A stretch of DNA of 64,000 nucleotides from assembly GCA_029560875.1 (NCBI GenBank), contig JAKQKB010000101.1, forward strand, positions 1 to 64,000. The letters are read 5' to 3'. Positions 45,051 to 54,184 of the stretch are shown one piece after another. The notes under the pieces are model-generated. The model saw nothing but the letters and a program-made list of their open reading frames with translations. It was not told the origin of the DNA and did no database searches. Origin of the DNA: Bacteroidota bacterium (GTDB lineage: Bacteria > Bacteroidota > Bacteroidia > Bacteroidales > Tenuifilaceae). The position numbers were made by a program, and so were the translations under genes. Positions within the stretch are counted from its first letter, which is position 1. Every line of letters starts with the position of its first letter.

Positions 45051-45317
45051 TCTAATTCACGGTGAAACTCATCAACACAACAGTGTTCATAAAATAGTTT
45101 AGCCGCATAGGCTTCTATCTAAAACAGATCTATCAGATAAATACTCGACAAAGATTAAATTCAAAAGATTGCGATAAAGCCAAGCTGTAGCCTTCCAATA
45201 AATTTACAACAATGGACTAAGGATACATCTTAAGTATTTTTTTGATGTTTTAAATATTATCTTAATCCAATTTTTATTACTTATGTAGTAAAATTGATAC
45301 TTTTTCGGTAATATATT

Positions 45318-47207
45318 ATGGCAGTAAGAATAATACTTCTGGTTTTATTAGCGATTAATTCTCATTTAGCCCACAGTTCAGTATTTATTGAGGAACAATC
45401 TATTGGGTCAAATAATAAGTATAAGCAGAATCTTCAAAATGCTCACAATCTAATTATATCAAATCCCGATTCTGCTGAGCAAGTGCTCAATCAGTATAAA
45501 GATTATTATATAAGCACAAACGATATTGAATTAAAAGCATCGTACTACAGCAACATCGCTCTAATTGAACTATTAAAATCGAAATTAACAGTCGCACTTC
45601 CACATTACCACGAAGCACTAAATTATTACGAAAACCTTAAAGATTCAGTAAATATTAATAAACAAATATCTGGAATTGGAGCTTGCTACATGTTTATGTC
45701 TCAATATTTGCAAGCAAAAAGATACCTTACAAAAGCACTTCATTACGCCGAAAGGGTTAACGACTCCACAACAATTTCAAATACAAGTATCAATTTGTCA
45801 TTTATTCATTTTGACAATAACGAGTATGGTGTTGCAGGGGAATACTTGAAGAAAGCTATTTCATTCGCAAAATCAGACTTTCAGCGTGGAAGGGCTACCA
45901 ATAACCTTGGTGAAATATTCATCAAGAATAATCAACTCGATAGTGCAATTAATACTTTTCGACGGGCACTTTTTTACTCGAATAGAACAAACGATCAGTT
46001 GATGATTTCAATGATCCTCAGCAACATTGGCTACGTTAAGATGATGCAGAACAATACTGATAGTGCATCATTTTATTTCAATTTGGTATTAAAACGTAAT
46101 CGAACAAATGTTGAAGATTATGTACTGGCAAATACCTATAGTCATTTTGCTAAACTAGAAATGAATAAAAAGAATTTTGAAAAAGCAAAGGATTATATCC
46201 ACAAATCAACTCAGATTGCTCAGCAAAACCAAATGTCAAAAGTTATTGCCGAAAATAATTTTTGGTTATCGAGGTTTTACTCTAGTGTGAACGATTATAA
46301 AAAAGCATATGAGTATATATTGCTTGGCACAGCAATAAAAGACAGCTTGTTTAATGAAACTAAATCGAAGCAAATAAGTGAACTAGAAGCTATTTACCAA
46401 TCGGAAGCGAAGCAGGCAAAAATTAATCTTCTTGATGCCCAAAATACCGCCAACCAACTTCGATTAAGAAATAGTACACTTACTATTACCGCCTTATCAA
46501 TTGTTGTTGTATTAGTTGCCCTATTTTCAATTTTGCTTATTAGACAGAACCGGTTAAAAACTGCAATGGAGTCGCAAAAACTTGAGCATAAACTATTGCG
46601 AACCCAAATGAATCCACATTTTATTTTCAATTCATTAGTAGCAATACAATCATTACTTAATAAGCAACCACCCGAAGTTGTTAGTGGGTATATAGGTAAG
46701 TTTAGCCGTTTAATGAGACTAATCCTTGAAAATTCTAGGCACAATCTTATTTCGATTGAGACTGAGGTGGAAACCCTCGAACTATACCTTGAGATGCAGA
46801 AAATAAGATTCTCCGATAACTTCTCATACTCGATTATCCTCCCGGATGATTCTGATTTTCTCGAAAATATGATTCCTCCTATGCTTGCCCAACCTTTCGT
46901 TGAGAATGCCATAGAGCATGGTTTCTTACGATCGGAGCGAGGTGGCGTGTTAGTAATTAGGTTTTACGAATGTAATAGTTGTATTTGTTGTGAGATAGAA
47001 GATAACGGAGTGGGTATTAGCAAATCAACAGAGGACAAAAAGAATATCGAACATAAATCGTTGGCAATGAAGATTACTAACGAGCGCTTAACATTACTCT
47101 CAAAGAGAGGAAAACAAGAGGCATCACTTAGCATTGATGATTTATCTCTAGTGGGAAAATCAGGAACTTTGGTTAAAATAAAAGTACCGTTACAGATTAA
47201 AATTTAG
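45318..47207 (+). CDS. TPR-containing LytS-type sensor histidine kinase
   Basis: A 629-residue sensor. A signal peptide (about 1-20) is followed by tetratricopeptide repeats (about 40-350), presumably periplasmic. One membrane helix lies at about 392-412. The cytoplasmic kinase is of the His_kinase (LytS/YehU) class: RTQMNPHFIFNSLVAIQSLL holds the phospho-His, PPMLAQPFVENAIEHG is the N box and DNGVGIS the G1 box. It lies five bases ahead of its LytTR regulator. The 267-base space upstream holds no gene or clear promoter. Confidence 0.88.
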   Translation: MAVRIILLVLLAINSHLAHSSVFIEEQSIGSNNKYKQNLQNAHNLIISNPDSAEQVLNQYKDYYISTNDIELKASYYSNIALIELLKSKLTVALPHYHEALNYYENLKDSVNINKQISGIGACYMFMSQYLQAKRYLTKALHYAERVNDSTTISNTSINLSFIHFDNNEYGVAGEYLKKAISFAKSDFQRGRATNNLGEIFIKNNQLDSAINTFRRALFYSNRTNDQLMISMILSNIGYVKMMQNNTDSASFYFNLVLKRNRTNVEDYVLANTYSHFAKLEMNKKNFEKAKDYIHKSTQIAQQNQMSKVIAENNFWLSRFYSSVNDYKKAYEYILLGTAIKDSLFNETKSKQISELEAIYQSEAKQAKINLLDAQNTANQLRLRNSTLTITALSIVVVLVALFSILLIRQNRLKTAMESQKLEHKLLRTQMNPHFIFNSLVAIQSLLNKQPPEVVSGYIGKFSRLMRLILENSRHNLISIETEVETLELYLEMQKIRFSDNFSYSIILPDDSDFLENMIPPMLAQPFVENAIEHGFLRSERGGVLVIRFYECNSCICCEIEDNGVGISKSTEDKKNIEHKSLAMKITNERLTLLSKRGKQEASLSIDDLSLVGKSGTLVKIKVPLQIKI

Positions 47208-47212
47208 CCAGT

Positions 47213-47962
47213 ATGCAAACATTGATTATTGAAGATGAAGATTCATCGTACGATGTGCTCGAAGGACTTATCCAAAGATGCGCTCCGCAGCTGAGTGTGC
47301 TCGGCAGAGCAAAATCAGTTGAACAAGCTTTGGCTTTAATAAAGGAATTTACACCTGAACTTGTATTTATGGATATCGATTTACCCGATGGTACTGGTTT
47401 TGACATTATCCAGAAACTTAAACCTATCGATTTTTCAATAATATTTGTCACGGCTTATAATCAGTACGCAGTTCAGGCATTTCGTTTTAGTGCAACCGAT
47501 TTTCTGCTTAAACCAGTTAACGAGGAGGAGTTCAAAGAGGCCATTGAAAAGGCTGCTAGTAGCGAGCGGCAAAAAAATTACAACTTAAGGCTCGATGTCC
47601 TTCTAGCAAATCTTCAAGCACAAATGTCGGATGGGAAAAAAATCATTCTCAAAACTTTAGAGGATATTTTTATAGTGTATGTGAAGGACATTGTTAGTGT
47701 GCAATCCGATGGTGCTTATTCGCACTTTCACCTTTTGTCGGGTAAAAGGATAACAGTATCCAGCAACTTAAAGAAGTATGAAGAGATGCTATTCGACCAA
47801 GGATTTTTCCGCTCGCACCAATGTCATTTGGTAAATCTTATGCATGTAGAGCGCTTTCATAAACTCGATGGTGGAATGTTGATTATGAAAAACGGCAGCT
47901 CTGTCCCTGTTTCGAGTAGGAGAAAAGATGCCCTTTTAGATGTCCTTAATGGTATTATGTAG
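47213..47962 (+). CDS. LytTR family response regulator
   Basis: A 249-residue regulator, partner of the preceding kinase. The receiver (1-120) has IIEDED, the phospho-Asp in LVFMDIDLPDGTG, VTAYNQYAVQAF and the Lys in LLKPV. The LytTR DNA-binding domain (about 142-245) shows DIVSVQSDGAYSHFHL, FFRSHQCHLVNLMHVE and a late VPVSSRRKDAL. Its likely target includes the beta-barrel gene downstream, which is inference from position. Confidence 0.92.
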   Translation: MQTLIIEDEDSSYDVLEGLIQRCAPQLSVLGRAKSVEQALALIKEFTPELVFMDIDLPDGTGFDIIQKLKPIDFSIIFVTAYNQYAVQAFRFSATDFLLKPVNEEEFKEAIEKAASSERQKNYNLRLDVLLANLQAQMSDGKKIILKTLEDIFIVYVKDIVSVQSDGAYSHFHLLSGKRITVSSNLKKYEEMLFDQGFFRSHQCHLVNLMHVERFHKLDGGMLIMKNGSSVPVSSRRKDALLDVLNGIM

Positions 47963-48052
47963 TTTTTTTCGCATTCTTAAAATTAAATACAACACTTATA
48001 AGTTAGGCGCCAGCACTTATTAAAGTGTCAATATTGCAATTGCTCATCTAGT

Positions 48053-48060
48053 TAGTTTTG
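48053..48060 (+). promoter_or_regulatory. -7 promoter element of the beta-barrel gene
   Basis: TAGTTTTG matches TAnnTTTG exactly, 39 bases ahead of the ATG. An ATTG at 48033-48036 is a weak -33 candidate at 16-base spacing. Confidence 0.4.
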
Positions 48061-48099
48061 TTTTAGAATTTAGAACTATTAAACTAAAACAACTTAACT

Positions 48100-48669
48100 A
48101 TGAAAAAGATTTTAGCAATTATTCTTTGTCTATTTGGTATTCAAATTTACACCTACTCTCAAACTGCTGAAAGCACCTCTCCAAAAGCGGAGATTGGGGT
48201 ATCTGCAGGTTCGTGGTTCTCTGCAGACGTTGAAGTCGACGGTACTAAAGTTGAGAAAGAGGGAGGAATGACACTCCGCGCCTTTGCCGACTATTATCTT
48301 GCTCCAAAAATTGCAATGGGGGTATTTGTTGGGTTAATTCCAACTTTCGAAATTGGTGGTCAAAAAGCAACAGGTGTTGAAATGGGAATATCTATTAAAC
48401 CAAGAATTAAACTTGGAGATAAATTTGTAATTAAGCCAGCCCTTTACATTGCTCAACGCAGACTCAATCCCGAGACTGAAGGGCTAGAATCGTTTAAGGG
48501 ATTAGCTATTGATTTAGCGGCAGAACTTCAATACTATGTGAGTGATAAGTTAATCATCTTTGCTGAACCAGGTTTCTACTCTCAACCTGTTGGAGGAAAT
48601 GGTGATTTAGACCTTACCTGGTCTCCAATTGGTTTTATTAATGTTGGGGTAGCAGTTCCGTTTAAATAG
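48100..48669 (+). CDS. Putative outer-membrane beta-barrel protein
   Basis: A 189-residue exported protein with a signal peptide (MKKILAIILCLFGIQIYTYS, cut near SQT). The mature chain alternates polar and hydrophobic residues in about eight strands, with many Gly and aromatic residues (GVSAGSWFSAD, GVFVGLIP, VVKPALYIAQRR-like strand), and ends with NVGVAVPFK, a Phe-containing C-terminal strand as required for Bam insertion. It fits the small OmpA/OmpW-like barrel superfamily, but I cannot name a family. It is followed by an excellent terminator. Confidence 0.75.
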   Translation: MKKILAIILCLFGIQIYTYSQTAESTSPKAEIGVSAGSWFSADVEVDGTKVEKEGGMTLRAFADYYLAPKIAMGVFVGLIPTFEIGGQKATGVEMGISIKPRIKLGDKFVIKPALYIAQRRLNPETEGLESFKGLAIDLAAELQYYVSDKLIIFAEPGFYSQPVGGNGDLDLTWSPIGFINVGVAVPFK

Positions 48670-48690
48670 TTTGATATAGAGGTTTATTTA

Positions 48691-48724
48691 ATAAAAGCGA
48701 TCGGTATTTCCCGATCGCTTTTAT
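48691..48724 (+). terminator. Terminator after the beta-barrel gene
   Basis: A perfect 14-bp stem, ATAAAAGCGATCGG (48691-48704) with CCGATCGCTTTTAT (48711-48724), with a 6-base loop and then TTTTG. Strong, and A/T-flanked on both sides. Confidence 0.85.
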
Positions 48725-48756
48725 TTTGTATAAATATAGTATCTCCATGTTAGCGC

Positions 48757-48975
48757 ACGACTTATTGTCGAGTGCTTTTCAACTGAAGTGAACGAGTCTG
48801 AAGACGCGCTCCAACGGGCGGGAGTTTATCTTTTTTTTGACGCATCCAGGTCCGCCAGCCGGCGGACGCTGGAAGGTCACGCCCCTTACAATAACTTTCC
48901 AGCGTGGCGCAGCCTCCTGGAAACGTTAAATTTTATCCTTTTGCTGCCTTTCCTACCGCACTTCGCCCAACCCAA
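48757..48975. repeat. GC-rich palindromic intergenic element
   Basis: Within the gene-free stretch 48670-49132, this segment is markedly more GC-rich than anything around it. It contains two stem-loops. One pairs CCAGGTCCGCC (48846-48856) with GGCGGAC and CTGG (48861-48872), leaving a one-base bulge. The other pairs TTTCCAG (48896-48902) with CTGGAAA (48917-48923). The look is of a dispersed REP-like or MITE-like intergenic repeat rather than a gene. Only one copy is in this window, so repetition is inferred. Confidence 0.4.
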
Positions 48976-49065
48976 TTTATCATTTTTTATCCTCAACCAA
49001 CAGAGAATATAACTATGCTGAAGCCAGCGAATTTAATCATATGAGAAAATTGTCTAAAAAAGTTA

Positions 49066-49092
49066 ATCCCTACCAGCATAGCTTATAGGGAT
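49066..49092 (-). terminator. Terminator after the LRR/InlB-repeat gene
   Basis: A 7-bp stem, ATCCCTA (49066-49072) with TAGGGAT (49086-49092), with a 13-base loop. On the reverse strand it is followed by TAACTTTTTT, 41 bases after the stop codon. Confidence 0.5.
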
Positions 49093-49132
49093 ATTAACGA
49101 CACAATTAGTTTTATTCGTTATAAAAAATAAA

Positions 49133-52100
49133 CTACTGCTTCACAAAACGAATAGTAGATATTCTATTGCTAGAAGTCCTAACCCTTGCAAAATAAATCC
49201 CAGGTTTAAGTTCATTAACATTGAGGGTATAACTATCCTGCATAGTGTTTTTAACTGGCTGCTTTACAACAATGCCTACAACGCTGTATATAATAACCTC
49301 CTCAATTTTCGCACCCTCTATTGTTAATTTATCAACTGTAGGATTCGGGTAAAGTTTGAGGTTATCACTTAAAACAGTTTCAATATCACTAGACAAACTC
49401 CACTTAGCATAAAGAGTAATGTCTGAGATTACCACATCACTAGCAAACATCCATAGATTAACACAACCTGCTTCCTTATACCAGCCATCAAAAGTATAAC
49501 CTATTCTTGTTGGTGCAGAGGGTACTGCTATTGTACTATTATAACTTGCTGTAACATTTGAAACTGCGCTTCCTCCTTGAGTATTGAAAGTTACAGTATA
49601 GGTATTAATTATCCATTTTGCATAGAGATACATGTGATTGGTAACAATATCGGTGCTAAAATTCCATTCATTTGATAGAGCCTGATCTCTATACCAGCCT
49701 ACAAATGTATAACCCATTTTAGTTGGATCTGCGGGGCGTGTAATGGTTGATCCATAATTAGCCTCGATGTAATTTACATTACTTCCACCTTGAGAATCGA
49801 AAGAAACGATATAGGCATTTACATTCCACTTCGCAAACAAAGTTGCGTTGGCGGTTACAACATCCGAGTCGAAATTCCAAGCGGAGGTTAATGCTTCGTC
49901 TTTATACCAACCTACAAAGGTATAACCTGTTCTGGTTGGATTTACAGGTGCTGTAATTGTTGAGTTATATTCTGCTGTTTTACTTTCCACAGAACTGCCG
50001 CCCTTTGAATCAAATGTGATTGTATATGAGTTGATATCCCAATGTGCGTAAAGAGTCATATCCTCCGTCACTGTGTTATAATCGAAGAACCATACAAACC
50101 CATCGGTTGGCTGATCGTACCATCCCCTTAGGGTATAACCATTTCGCACAGGAGGAGTAGGTTCAGCAACCTTAGTTCCATGATTTACCACAACACTTGA
50201 AACAGGACTGCCTCCTTGCGAATTGAAGGTAACCGTATAGGTAATCGCAGTCCATTTTGCATACAGCGACATATCTGAGGTCACCTTATCGGCACCAAAA
50301 TTCCAGAGAGTGACAAAGGTAGGTTCCTTATACCAACCATTAAAAATATGTCCTGTTCTAATTGGATCTTCAGGTCGCTCAACTGTAGTATTATACTCTG
50401 CTCCACGGCTATCAACAATAGTTCCTTCAGAATAAAAGGTTACATAGTAGGTATTTGGTACCCATTTTGCCTGAAGTGTCAAGTTGCTTGTTATCATGTA
50501 CAAGTTAAAATTAAAACTGAAATCATCGGTTAGATTAATATACCAGCCTGCAAATGTATAGCCTGTTTTTGTTGGAGGCGTTGGTTCACTAATTTTGGCA
50601 TTGTAAACTGCTGTAACGTTTGCAACAGGCGTACCCCCATTCGAGTTAAAGGTAACGATATAGGTGTTAATGGTCCACTTGGCGTAAAGCGTAGTGTTTG
50701 CCGTTACTCTATCTGTAGAAAAAGTCCAAGTGTTTATACAAGCAGACTCCTTGTACCACCCACCGAAGGAGTAGCCTGTTCGGGTAGGCACTGTAGGTGC
50801 TGAGATGGTAGTATTATAATTAGTTTTTTTACTTAAAACGTTAGAACCTCCCTGTGAGTCAAATGTAACAGTAACAACCCACTTGGCATAAAGAACCGTA
50901 TTGTCTTTTATTACATCAGCATCAAAATTCCAGAGATTTATACAATTTGTCTCTTTGTACCAACCATCAAAAGTAAAACCTGCAAGAGTTGGATTTACAG
51001 GTGCAGTAATTGTTGTATTGTAGTAGGCACTAACATTTGTAACATTAGAACCACCCTGGGAATCAAAAACTATCGTGTATAAATTGGGGTTCCATTTGGC
51101 ATAAAGAGTTGTGTTTGTTGTAACAACATCGGATGAGAAGTTCCAAGGGTTTGTAAAAGCAGGATCCTTATACCATCCTCCAAACGTATAACCTGTAAGA
51201 GTTGGAGGTATGGGCTCCGCAATTGTTGAATTATAGGTGGGATTTATATCAGCTATTGATGTACCTCCGTTAGTGTTGAAATAAACATACAACACTTCTG
51301 ATATATTTACAAAATCTTTCCAGTAATCTGCTGCTCTATAATTAGCAGTTGCACCTAATGGAACAACTAGCTGGCAATATTTTTTACACATTTCATTGAA
51401 AGTATTTGCCCCTACTGATGCAGGAAAAATACCAGCTGATGAAATTTTTGTCATATTAATCCAACCGTCAAAGGCATAATCTCCGATAGAGTCAACAGAA
51501 CTTGGTATGACTAAAGTGCCTTTAATTCTAAAGCAATTCTGAAATGCGTTTTTGCCAATTGATTTAACGGAGTTGGGTATAGACAAACTACCTGTCAGTT
51601 TTTCACATTGAGAAAACGCATAATCGCCAATAGAAATTACAGAACTTGGGATTGAAATAGAACCTGTCAGATTATTACAACCTAAAAAAGCCCCGTGTTT
51701 AATCTCTTTTAAAGAGTTGGAAATTGTTAAAGTACCGTTGAAACCATCACATAAATTAAATGCCCCGCCCCCAATAGATGTAACGGAATTTGGAATAACT
51801 AAATTGCCAACAAACCCATGGCAGTTCTGAAAAACATAATCACTGATTGAAATTAGAGAAGTAGATAATGTAAGTCCACTGAATCCATTACATGAATGAA
51901 AAGCTCTAGGCCCTATTGAAGTAACTGAATTTGGAATTGTTAAATTTCCTATAAGATTTCTACAACCTGAAAAAGCACCTGCTCCAATGGTTATTAAAGA
52001 ATTTGGCAATATCAAATTTCCATTAAATCCTGTGCAATTATTAAAAGCCTCATCATCAATCGATACAACTGAGTTGGGTATGGTTAAATTACCAGAAAAA

Positions 52101-52702
52101 CCAATACAATTCATAAATGATCCAACTCCAATTGATATAACTGATTCAGGGATTATTAGATTTCCTGTAAATCCATTACATCCACAAAAAGATTTATAGC
52201 CTATAGTTTTTAAAGAATTTGATAAAATTAAATTCCCATTAAAACCAGTACAATTGTAAAAAGCATTACTCTCTATTGATGTAACTGTGTTAGGTATAGT
52301 TAAATCGCCAACTAATCCACCACATCCCTTGAATGCAGAACTTCCAATAACGGTAATAGAAGAAGGTAATTTTATCGAGGTAAGACTAATTTTATTACTA
52401 AAAGCATACCTAGGGAAATAATCTGCGGGTGTATAATATCCACTACTTTTAATTTGCACTGCTTCTAAATCTAATACCGCCAGAACTGACATATTCGCAT
52501 TCATAAACGATATATCATCTGCATTTATATTACCCGTTACTTTAAGGTTAGTTACAGTATTAGCATCTCCCCCTGCAGCTCTTAGTGCTGTGCTAAATCC
52601 GCCTGCAGTTGGAACATTAACAGTAATTGAAACTTGTGCAAAAGTTATTGCACTTATAAAAATTAGGGATACAATCAATATCCCTTTTCTTAAATGAATC
52701 AT
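49133..52702 (-). CDS. Surface protein with LRR_5 and InlB B-repeats, T9SS type A signal
   Basis: A 1189-residue secreted protein. After a signal peptide (about 1-22) come about thirteen BspA-type leucine-rich repeats of 23-24 residues (about 105-425), with the unit IPNSVTSIGxxAFxxCxGFxG. Nine InlB B-repeats (Listeria-Bacteroides repeats, about 70 residues each) then run to about residue 1100, each with a FDSQGGSxV-like start, the core GYTFxGWYK and the end LYAKW. The last about 80 residues, from KLYPNPTVDKLT on, form a type A sorting domain for type IX secretion. Both repeat types occur in adhesins. The DNA repeats visibly with them. Confidence 0.9.
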   Translation of the reverse strand: MIHLRKGILIVSLIFISAITFAQVSITVNVPTAGGFSTALRAAGGDANTVTNLKVTGNINADDISFMNANMSVLAVLDLEAVQIKSSGYYTPADYFPRYAFSNKISLTSIKLPSSITVIGSSAFKGCGGLVGDLTIPNTVTSIESNAFYNCTGFNGNLILSNSLKTIGYKSFCGCNGFTGNLIIPESVISIGVGSFMNCIGFSGNLTIPNSVVSIDDEAFNNCTGFNGNLILPNSLITIGAGAFSGCRNLIGNLTIPNSVTSIGPRAFHSCNGFSGLTLSTSLISISDYVFQNCHGFVGNLVIPNSVTSIGGGAFNLCDGFNGTLTISNSLKEIKHGAFLGCNNLTGSISIPSSVISIGDYAFSQCEKLTGSLSIPNSVKSIGKNAFQNCFRIKGTLVIPSSVDSIGDYAFDGWINMTKISSAGIFPASVGANTFNEMCKKYCQLVVPLGATANYRAADYWKDFVNISEVLYVYFNTNGGTSIADINPTYNSTIAEPIPPTLTGYTFGGWYKDPAFTNPWNFSSDVVTTNTTLYAKWNPNLYTIVFDSQGGSNVTNVSAYYNTTITAPVNPTLAGFTFDGWYKETNCINLWNFDADVIKDNTVLYAKWVVTVTFDSQGGSNVLSKKTNYNTTISAPTVPTRTGYSFGGWYKESACINTWTFSTDRVTANTTLYAKWTINTYIVTFNSNGGTPVANVTAVYNAKISEPTPPTKTGYTFAGWYINLTDDFSFNFNLYMITSNLTLQAKWVPNTYYVTFYSEGTIVDSRGAEYNTTVERPEDPIRTGHIFNGWYKEPTFVTLWNFGADKVTSDMSLYAKWTAITYTVTFNSQGGSPVSSVVVNHGTKVAEPTPPVRNGYTLRGWYDQPTDGFVWFFDYNTVTEDMTLYAHWDINSYTITFDSKGGSSVESKTAEYNSTITAPVNPTRTGYTFVGWYKDEALTSAWNFDSDVVTANATLFAKWNVNAYIVSFDSQGGSNVNYIEANYGSTITRPADPTKMGYTFVGWYRDQALSNEWNFSTDIVTNHMYLYAKWIINTYTVTFNTQGGSAVSNVTASYNSTIAVPSAPTRIGYTFDGWYKEAGCVNLWMFASDVVISDITLYAKWSLSSDIETVLSDNLKLYPNPTVDKLTIEGAKIEEVIIYSVVGIVVKQPVKNTMQDSYTLNVNELKPGIYFARVRTSSNRISTIRFVKQ

Positions 52703-52762
52703 ATTTAAACCTTTATTTATTTTGAAATTGTATTGTAAAAGTATTTTTTTTAGTTAAGCGAG

Positions 52763-52770
52763 CAAAATTA
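52763..52770 (-). promoter_or_regulatory. -7 promoter element of the LRR/InlB-repeat gene
   Basis: The reverse strand reads TAATTTTG, an exact TAnnTTTG match 60 bases ahead of the ATG. No well-spaced -33 TTTG was seen. Confidence 0.35.
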
Positions 52771-52833
52771 TTTTACAAAATGAAAGAAAACTTTGATAAA
52801 AACAACCATGTTCTAACCTAATAATTGCACAAA

Positions 52834-53583
52834 CTACCAAACCAGAAGTTTAACCGCAAACACCAAAACAGCTCCCAGCAAAAACCAACGAATAAATTTA
52901 GCACCCTGCTTTACTGCAACGTGGGTTGCAATCCATGCACCAAGCATACTACCAGCACCAAGCACAAGGCCAATTAGGTAGTTTACCTGGCTGTTCAAAA
53001 CAAAAACAATTAGGGCAACTACTGTAAACGCCAGTACAATTAAAACTTTTATTGCATTGGCTTTTAGCAAATCAAATCCTGCTCCAAGAACCAATCCAGC
53101 CAATAAAAAGAATCCAACACCAGCCTGAATAAAGCCGCCATAAAATCCTATACCGAAGAATACTAGTATTCTTAACAGCGTTGGTTTGGCATGAACACCT
53201 CCTGCTTGTTCCTTAACCCATTGCTCTGGCTTGTAAAGAATCATAAAAAACATTACAACCAGCAATACCCCAATAATTTTGTTCATTAAGGCATCATTAA
53301 TATCTAACGCAACAAAGGCTCCAACTAGAGCTCCTACCGACGCTGGAATTGTAAGCCAAATTCCCTCATGCCATTCAAACACTTTTTTTTGTTTAAATGC
53401 GCCAACCCCAACCACACTTTGTAGCAATATGGCAATTCGATTTGTTCCATTGGCTACATTGGCTGGTAAACCTATAAATATTAATAAAGGAAGCGTGATT
53501 AACGAACCGCTTCCTGCAAGAGTATTAATAAAACCCGAAATAATGCCTACTATTACAACAATAGTATAAACCCACCATTCCAT
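52834..53583 (-). CDS. Sulfite exporter TauE/SafE family membrane protein
   Basis: A 249-residue polytopic inner-membrane protein with about eight helices. Family marks are GFINTLAGSGSLITLPLLIFIGLP near the start and the mirrored GFYGGFIQAGVGFFLLAGL in the second half, the two TauE repeats. Members export sulfite or sulfoacetate or move other organic anions; substrate not determinable. The ATG at 53583 is used. It lies eight bases after the small membrane protein gene upstream, so they form an operon. Confidence 0.9.
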   Translation of the reverse strand: MEWWVYTIVVIVGIISGFINTLAGSGSLITLPLLIFIGLPANVANGTNRIAILLQSVVGVGAFKQKKVFEWHEGIWLTIPASVGALVGAFVALDINDALMNKIIGVLLVVMFFMILYKPEQWVKEQAGGVHAKPTLLRILVFFGIGFYGGFIQAGVGFFLLAGLVLGAGFDLLKANAIKVLIVLAFTVVALIVFVLNSQVNYLIGLVLGAGSMLGAWIATHVAVKQGAKFIRWFLLGAVLVFAVKLLVW

Positions 53584-53591
53584 CAATAGAG

Positions 53592-54083
53592 TTATGATTT
53601 CTTTTCGTAATGTTTAAACTCAGACCTTTCACATATAATTCCTTTAAATTCACAAACTTTTGCTATCTTATCCTTAATTTCAACCACTTTAGTATAAGGT
53701 AGCCAGCCTAACGTCACAACTTTACGCTTGCCGGTTCTTTTAAAAAAAGCCACATAAGTTGGACCCAACTTTACTTTAACAATGGTGTCCCACATAATAC
53801 TTTCAGCAGATTGTTTTATCATTCCAAAACTATACTCAAGGGCATACTCATCGGCTTGGATATAAAGTTTGGCTTTATAAGTAATCCAAGCATAGTATAC
53901 ATAAAGTAAGAAGTAAACTGCCATAATAAGAATTGACACTTGAGCACTCCCTAGTTGTTTTTTTAACAATGTAAATGAGAGAATTGCTAATACAATGAAA
54001 AATATAGCACCGAAAGCCCAAATCCTATAAAGTTTTGACTTTTTATGCGACATCTCGTTAAGGTCGATATAAAATGATTCCAT
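53592..54083 (-). CDS. Two-helix membrane protein of unknown function
   Basis: A 163-residue protein with two hydrophobic helices (about 23-42 and 50-68) and a cytoplasmic domain of about 90 residues with beta-strand character (ADEYALEYSFGMIKQ, SIMWDTIVKVKLGPTYVAFF). The layout resembles bacterial membrane-anchored PH-like or YcxB-like proteins, but I do not recognise a family. It is the first gene of a pair with the TauE-like protein. Confidence 0.6.
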   Translation of the reverse strand: MESFYIDLNEMSHKKSKLYRIWAFGAIFFIVLAILSFTLLKKQLGSAQVSILIMAVYFLLYVYYAWITYKAKLYIQADEYALEYSFGMIKQSAESIMWDTIVKVKLGPTYVAFFKRTGKRKVVTLGWLPYTKVVEIKDKIAKVCEFKGIICERSEFKHYEKKS

Positions 54084-54140
54084 ACTATTTTTAGGTTGGT
54101 TAAATTTTCTTTTAAGTTGATATTGGCTAAGTTATAAAAA

Positions 54141-54163
54141 ACCCCGACACGATGTGTCGGGGT
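54141..54163 (-). terminator. Terminator after glyA
   Basis: A perfect 10-bp stem, ACCCCGACAC (54141-54150) with GTGTCGGGGT (54154-54163), with a 3-base loop. On the reverse strand it is followed by TTTTTATAAC, 21 bases after the glyA stop. Confidence 0.85.
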
Positions 54164-54184
54164 AACAGGAATATTTGCAAAAGA

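Noticed and set aside
45051-45317. Possible regulatory RNA or gene ahead of the TPR kinase
   Set aside because: Only a 5-bp stem (AACAC/GTGTT) was found and no open frame, tRNA shape or consensus promoter. Nothing is claimed for this stretch.
48788-49012. 74-codon open frame in the GC-rich intergenic element
   Set aside because: It overlaps the palindromes, has low-complexity composition, and no ribosome binding site. It is more likely an incidental frame through a repeat.
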